Source: Maea johnstoni
Taxonomy: Eukaryota > Annelida > Polychaeta > Spionida > Magelonidae
Length of the DNA stretch: 64,000 nt
Assembly (NCBI GenBank): GCA_963942565.1
Contig: OZ012700.1
Location: 34,896,798-34,960,797 of the forward strand
Direction: 5' to 3'
The notes under the pieces were generated by a model that did not search any database, was not told where the DNA came from, and saw only the letters and a list, made by a program, of their open reading frames with translations. Position numbers and translations under genes: made by a program. Positions 58,001 to 64,000 of the stretch are shown piece by piece (position 1 is the first letter of the stretch; each line of letters begins with the position of its first letter).

Positions 58001-58584
58001 GACAACCCTGGGTATACATACAATACTACTCTAGACACCCTCCTGGCTGAGGACAACCCTGGGTATACATACAATACTACTCTAGAGACCCTCCTGGCTG
58101 AGGACAACCCTGGGTATACAATACTACTCTAGACACCCTCCTGGCTGAGATCAACCCTGGGTATACATACAATACTACTCTAGACACCCTCCTGGCTGAG
58201 GACAACCCTGGGTATACAATACTACTCTAGACACCCTCCTGGCTGAGGACAACCCTGGGTATACATACAATACTACTCTAGACACCCTCCTGGCTGAGGA
58301 CAACCCTGGGTATACATACAATACTACTCTAGAGACCCTCCTGGCTGAGGACAACCCTGGGTATACATACAATACTACTCTAGAGACCCTCCTGGCTGAG
58401 GACAACCCTGGGTATACATACAATACTACTCTAGAGACCCTCCTGGCTGAGGACAACCCTGGGTATACATACAATAACTACTCTAGACACCCTCCTGGCT
58501 GAGATCAACCCTGGGTATACATACAATACTACTCTAGACACCCTCCTGGCTGAGGACAACCCTGGGTATACAATACTACTCTAG
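55058..58584. repeat. Satellite block 2 (51/47-bp monomers, ~70 copies)
   Basis: Same monomer as at 50999. From about 56700 a higher-order structure appears. A monomer with GAGATC instead of GAGGAC recurs at about 56742, 57097, 57441, 57801, 58147 and 58501, and the combined pattern of 47-bp monomers and AATAACTAC junctions repeats every 703 bp (14 monomers as two unequal halves). The long minus-strand frames (93-229 codons of SSARRVSRVVLYVYPGL repeats) follow from the 51-bp period. Confidence 0.97.
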
Positions 58585-61152
58585 GGCTCGATCAAGCACA
58601 TGTTAGCATCTGAGCCAAAATATTTTTTCATCCGTAGCACATCATGCCTTATATTGCTAGAAAGCTGGTTATTTCTAGTTTCAGAATATCTTTGTTTTGT
58701 TTGTTTGTGTCCGCAAATAAAAAAGTTATGGATGTTTGAGTTAATGGTGTCCACGTTTTATCAAAATGAGACATCAGCATTCATTTTTGCTATCTGATTC
58801 ATTAACACCATACTTTCCTTTGAATGATAAAATCAACTCAAATTTAGGCTTAAACTAGGTTTTTGGAGGTCCTCCTCTAATCACTTGACAAAAAATTGTA
58901 TTTGGAAACTTGAAAAGTGTTTTTTGTAGAAGTTGAAAATTGGGATACTTGTGACTCCGTCACATGTGACTCCGTCACACAAAAAACATGTTTTTTAAAT
59001 TTTTCTCATATAGAAAATTGGACTAAAATGCTCAAAACTCAATAAAAACAGGTAAATTGGATGTGATGAATGATGAAATAGCTATTTTTGAAAAATTTCA
59101 TTATTATGGTAGTTTTTGAACTAGGTAAAAATCAGTGACTCCGTCACGTGACGGAGTCACAGCTTATGTCATGCAGGATATTAGGAAGAATAAATGAGGG
59201 AAACATCAACCTCTGCAATAAAAAGGCTTCTAATGGTTTGGTGATAACAATTTTAAGTTACTAAGATGTTATTAACTAGTATAGAGATCATTACTTTGAC
59301 TCAAAAATGGGTCTTGTCAGTGGGAACAAGAGTTTCTAGGTACTGATGTACTCTTGATGCATACATCACTTCATACCTGAGATATAGCTGTCATGAAGAT
59401 GTGATCTGAGTGAACTATAGTTACTTTTTCATAGCTTAACCCTTTGTAAGCAAGTAGGATGAGGTATGGTATCAATTTATTTCTTAATATGCATCTCTTT
59501 TCTGTGTTAGTAGCTCTGGAAATGACCTTTCTCTGAGGTCTGTACCATACCATAGCATTAAGATGACAGTTCCAATAGACAGGAGACTTGCCCTATGCAT
59601 TTTCAAGATGATAGTGCTCAGTAAATAAGCCTATTTCTCATTTGTATATACATATACAGTACCATAGCTTCAACAGATTTTCCTTGAAAAGTGTTGTCTG
59701 GAACAACAAAACATTCGAAAATCACTGAAAGAAAGCTGTTGGTTTTGTATTAATGGCTATAACATTTTTTTTCTTGAATTTTTTTTCAAAAATAAAAGTA
59801 CATGTAAATATCAAAAAGTTGCCAAATCGTTTTAGTTGTCACAAGTAGGAATAGGTTGAGAAAAGATGCTAATCCAAAACTCTTTATAGTTATGTGCATC
59901 TGGTTATGTGTTTCCTTGCATTGCCTTAATAAAGCAAGTACATTTCTGTAAATAATTCTGTTCCCCAGTTTTTCACATCTTCATAACTTACAACAGGATA
60001 GTTCCAAAATCCATACCCCATTGTCTTAACCTGTTGCTCTAAATTATCCTATTCTTCAGTTCTTTACAGTACCATAGCTTTGATGTCCCAAAATACATGA
60101 TGTTCTCCTAACTCGTGGCATTGGCTTAATATAGCAAAGTTCTTTTAGTCAGTTTATTCCATGGTTACACAGGTCCATAGCTTCATACATGATGCAGTGA
60201 CAAAACATGATATTTTCCTGTCTCATTGTATTGTCTTAATCTGCTGATGCGGATTGCCTTTACTCCAGTGCCACACCTTTCAGGGGCAGTACAGGATATA
60301 CCTGCCAAATTGCAATTCCCTGGTCTGGGCCGTCTGGCTTCTGACCAGTAAGTACATCCCTGTCTGGAGCCTCAGCTATTAGTACAGGATATCAACCCAA
60401 TAAACACATGCCACAATGCTTACACTGCTTTTGTTTCTCAGTTATGTATTTTAGGAAGTGAGAAGATGTAAAGGGGCTATGAGTAGATATCAAACCTCTC
60501 ACCCTCTGTCAATGTAACTACCTCAAGAGTCAAGATGGAGAGAATTTCTATGGCAAAATACCTAAACTGTTCAGAGAATATACTATCTGTATTGTTGTGA
60601 TTTTCAAAATGTGTTTCATCTTTGTTGAGTGTTAATGTTCATTTAAACTTTAAATTTCAATGAAACACATAAATTTCCAAAAAAATTGATAATTAATGGC
60701 AAATTAGAAGAAAACCCATCATTTGCACTATCAGTGTGACTCCGTCACAGTGGGCAGATGTGACTCCGTCACAAGACTTTGTCTGACATTTTGCTCAATA
60801 AAATCATTATTGGAGATCATTTTTACTAAATATTTAGTTTTCTCATAGAAAACAATATTTTAAAACATACCATCTAAGAAAACTTGGAAAATTCTGAAAA
60901 GAACAGCATGTTATGGGGTTTTGAATTAAAGGGCTAAAATCAGGTGCTAATTTCCAGTGACTCCGTCACAGGCAACAAATTTCCACTTTTTGGCATTAAA
61001 AACTTTTTAAGTAAAATTATCTCTTCTATAATATGAAAGTACAAGTGGAGACCTTTATAATGATGTATAGTATGATTGGCTAGCTGTATGGCTTAATGGG
61101 GAAAATTCCTGACAACTGCAATTTTGTGACTCCGTCACAGCTTGATCGAGCC
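58585..61152. mobile_element. 2568-bp TIR element inserted in the satellite, eight GTGACTCCGTCAC palindromes
   Basis: The ends GGCTCGATCAAGC and GCTTGATCGAGCC are perfect 13-bp inverted repeats flanked by identical CTCTAG (58579-58584, 61153-61158). Removing the element and one CTCTAG restores a normal monomer. The 13-bp motif GTGACTCCGTCAC (or its inverse) occurs eight times: 58951, 58966, 59135, 59148 (inverse, back to back), 60736, 60760, 60957 and 61126. They cluster in the outer thirds, leaving the middle (59161-60735) free. The interior is AT-rich with no frame over about 65 codons and no transposase motif, so it is non-autonomous. A 6-bp duplication excludes the TA and TTAA classes and is unusual for hAT. 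Confidence 0.92.
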
Positions 61153-63828
61153 CTCTAGACACCCTCCTGGCTGAGGACAACCCTGGGTATACATACAATA
61201 CTACTCTAGAGACCCTCCTGGCTGAGGACAACCCTGGGTATACAATACTACTCTAGACACCCTCCTGGCTGAGATCAACCCTGGGTATACATACAATACT
61301 ACTCTAGACACCCTCCTGGCTGAGGACAACCCTGGGTATACAATACTACTCTAGACACCCTCCTGGCTGAGGACAACCCTGGGTATACATACAATACTAC
61401 TCTAGACACCCTCCTGGCTGAGGACAACCCTGGGTATACATACAATACTACTCTAGACACCCTCCTGGCTGAGGACAACCCTGGGTATACATACAATAAC
61501 TACTCTAGACACCCTCCTGGCTGAGATCAACCCTGGGTATACATACAATACTACTCTAGACACCCTCCTGGCTGAGGACAACCCTGGGTATACAATACTA
61601 CTCTAGACACCCTCCTGGCTGAGGACAACCCTGGGTATACATACAATACTACTCTAGACACCCTCCTGGCTGAGGACAACCCTGGGTATACATACAATAC
61701 TACTCTAGAGACCCTCCTGGCTGAGGACAACCCTGGGTATACATACAATACTACTCTAGAGACCCTCCTGGCTGAGGACAACCCTGGGTATACATACAAT
61801 ACTACTCTAGAGACCCTCCTGGCTGAGGACAACCCTGGGTATACATACAATAACTACTCTAGACACCCTCCTGGCTGAGATCAACCCTGGGTATACATAC
61901 AATACTACTCTAGACACCCTCCTGGCTGAGGACAACCCTGGGTATACAATACTACTCTAGACACCCTCCTGGCTGAGGACAACCCTGGGTATACATACAA
62001 TACTACTCTAGACACCCTCCTGGCTGAGGACAACCCTGGGTATACATACAATACTACTCTAGACACCCTCCTGGCTGAGGACAACCCTGGGTATACATAC
62101 AATACTACTCTAGACACCCTCCTGGCTGAGGACAACCCTGGGTATACATACAATACTACTCTAGAGACCCTCCTGGCTGAGGACAACCCTGGGTATACAA
62201 TACTACTCTAGACACCCTCCTGGCTGAGATCAACCCTGGGTATACATACAATACTACTCTAGACACCCTCCTGGCTGAGGACAACCCTGGGTATACAATA
62301 CTACTCTAGACACCCTCCTGGCTGAGGACAACCCTGGGTATACATACAATACTACTCTAGACACCCTCCTGGCTGAGGACAACCCTGGGTATACATACAA
62401 TACTACTCTAGAGACCCTCCTGGCTGAGGACAACCCTGGGTATACATACAATACTACTCTAGAGACCCTCCTGGCTGAGGACAACCCTGGGTATACATAC
62501 AATACTACTCTAGACACCCTCCTGGCTGAGGACAACCCTGGGTATACATACAATACTACTCTAGACACCCTCCTGGCTGAGGACAACCCTGGGTATACAA
62601 TACTACTCTAGAGACCCTCCTGGCTGAGGACAACCCTGGGTATACATACAATACTACTCTAGACACCCTCCTGGCTGAGGACAACCCTGGGTATACAATA
62701 CTACTCTAGACACCCTCCTGGCTGAGGACAACCCTGGGTATACATACAATACTACTCTAGACACCCTCCTGGCTGAGGACAACCCTGGGTATACATACAA
62801 TACTACTCTAGACACCCTCCTGGCTGAGGACAACCCTGGGTATACATACAATACTACTCTAGACACCCTCCTGGCTGAGGACAACCCTGGGTATACATAC
62901 AATACTACTCTAGAGACCCTCCTGGCTGAGGACAACCCTGGGTATACAATACTACTCTAGACACCCTCCTGGCTGAGGACAACCCTGGGTATACATACAA
63001 TACTACTCTAGACACCCTCCTGGCTGAGGACAACCCTGGGTATACATAAAATACTACTCTAGAGACCCTCCTGGCTGAGATCAACCCTGGGTATACATAC
63101 AATACTACTCTAGACACCCTCCTGGCTGAGGACAACCCTGGGTATACAATACTACTCTAGACACCCTCCTGGCTGAGGACAACCCTGGGTATACATACAA
63201 TACTACTCTAGACACCCTCCTGGCTGAGGACAACCCTGGGTATACATACAATACTACTCTAGACACCCTCCTGGCTGAGGACAACCCTGGGTATACATAC
63301 AATACTACTCTAGACACCCTCCTGGCTGAGGACAACCCTGGGTATACATACAATACTACTCTAGACACCCTCCTGGCTGAGGACACCCTGGGTATACATA
63401 CAATACTATTCTAGAGACCCTCCTGGCTGAGGACAACCCTGGGTATACATACAATACTACTCTAGACACCCTCCTGGCTGAGGACAACCCTGGGTATACA
63501 TACAATACTACTCTAGACACCCTCCTGGCTGAGGACAACCCTGGGTATACATACAATACTACTCTAGACACCCTCCTGGCTGAGGACAACCCTGGGTATA
63601 CATACAATACTATTCTAGAGACCCTCCTGGCTGAGGACAACCCTGGGTATACATACAATACTACTCTAGACACCCTCCTGGCTGAGGACAACCCTGGGTA
63701 TACATACAATACTATTCTAGAGACCCTCCTGGCTGAGGACAACCCTGGGTATACATACAATACTACTCTAGACACCCTCCTGGCTGAGGACAACCCTTGG
63801 AATACATACAATAACTACTCTAGAGACC
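61153..63828. repeat. Satellite block 3 (~53 copies), same higher-order repeat
   Basis: Continues block 2 across the inserted element. GAGATC monomers at about 61271, 61524, 61877, 62226 and 63077 show that the 703-bp higher-order pattern persists, with one shortened repeat at 61271-61524 and loss of order after 62600. The last monomers are diverged ('cccttggaatacatac'), the usual decay at an array edge. Confidence 0.97.
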
Positions 63829-64000
63829 TTTCTGGGTGGTTGATTTTTCAGGGCAAATATACTATATATTTATATACTCTCACATTGAGCTCTCTTGTTG
63901 CTCTAAGAATAATAAATCACACACCTGAGGTACAGCTCTTCTGTATCCGGTGGACCAGAGAACCACTTAACCTGTTCGGAGGATCTATTTCACATAATAT
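63829..64000. other. Unique sequence after the satellite
   Basis: Short flank cut by the window end. 'agaataataaatcaca' at 63906 is AT-rich. Nothing can be assigned. Confidence 0.4.

Noticed and set aside
50966-63811. Long minus-strand frames of SSARRVSRVVLYVYPGL repeats (up to 229 codons)
   Set aside because: They arise because the satellite monomer is 51 bp, a multiple of three, without stops in this frame. 47-bp monomers break every run, and there are no promoter or splice signals tied to this strand.
55058-63828. CRISPR-like regular repetition
   Set aside because: Monomers are directly adjacent with no variable spacers, there are no cas genes, and the context is a eukaryotic nuclear satellite.

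Overview
The window is nuclear DNA of an animal, most likely a marine invertebrate. It has short coding exons with canonical GT-AG borders spread over long AT-rich introns, tRNA-derived SINE heads, CR1/Jockey-like LINE fragments, many short terminal-inverted-repeat (TIR) elements and a large tandem satellite. No prokaryotic genes, operons or CRISPR arrays are present. I cannot name the species; a deuterostome or lophotrochozoan is a guess from the near-vertebrate protein similarity and the mobile-element mix.

Layout. 1-16.7 kb: repeats plus a few well-spliced, minus-strand conserved exons that do not add up to complete genes: one EXOSC10/Rrp6 exonuclease exon (5931-6074) with a partly duplicated, diverged copy (4670-4765), one ANKZF1/Vms1 zinc-finger exon (11583-11679) and two ANKZF1 ankyrin exons (13896-13985, 14460-14873). 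The ANKZF1 pieces lie in the wrong order for one gene. 16.8-32.6 kb: twelve consecutive minus-strand coding exons of MTMR9, a catalytically dead myotubularin, covering about 491 of an expected ~549 residues; the last exon is not seen. A probable non-coding first exon and promoter sit at about 39.3-39.4 kb. One MTMR9 intron carries a 6235-bp foldback element with a perfect 8-bp target duplication, and another carries a 92-bp tandem array made from the gene's own splice acceptor and exon 6.

32.6-49.2 kb: several datable TIR elements, including a 2.5-kb foldback element with TA duplications and hAT-type elements with perfect 8-bp duplications, then a decayed copy of a dispersed invertebrate mobile-element protein family (45.6-47.3 kb) followed by two LINE fragments (47.3-49.15 kb). 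49.3-55.1 kb: two or three candidate plus-strand promoter/first-exon regions. 51-63.8 kb: a 51-bp satellite (17 codons, open in several frames) in three blocks, with a 703-bp higher-order repeat. The second block begins in frame with a start-codon context that looks like a host first exon. The array is split by a 2568-bp TIR element with a perfect 6-bp target duplication and eight copies of a 13-bp palindromic motif.

The strongest candidates for something new are the palindrome-studded element inside the satellite (58585-61152), the exon-derived minisatellite in MTMR9, the link between the satellite and a first exon at 55023, and the scrambled but perfectly spliced ANKZF1/EXOSC10 exons.
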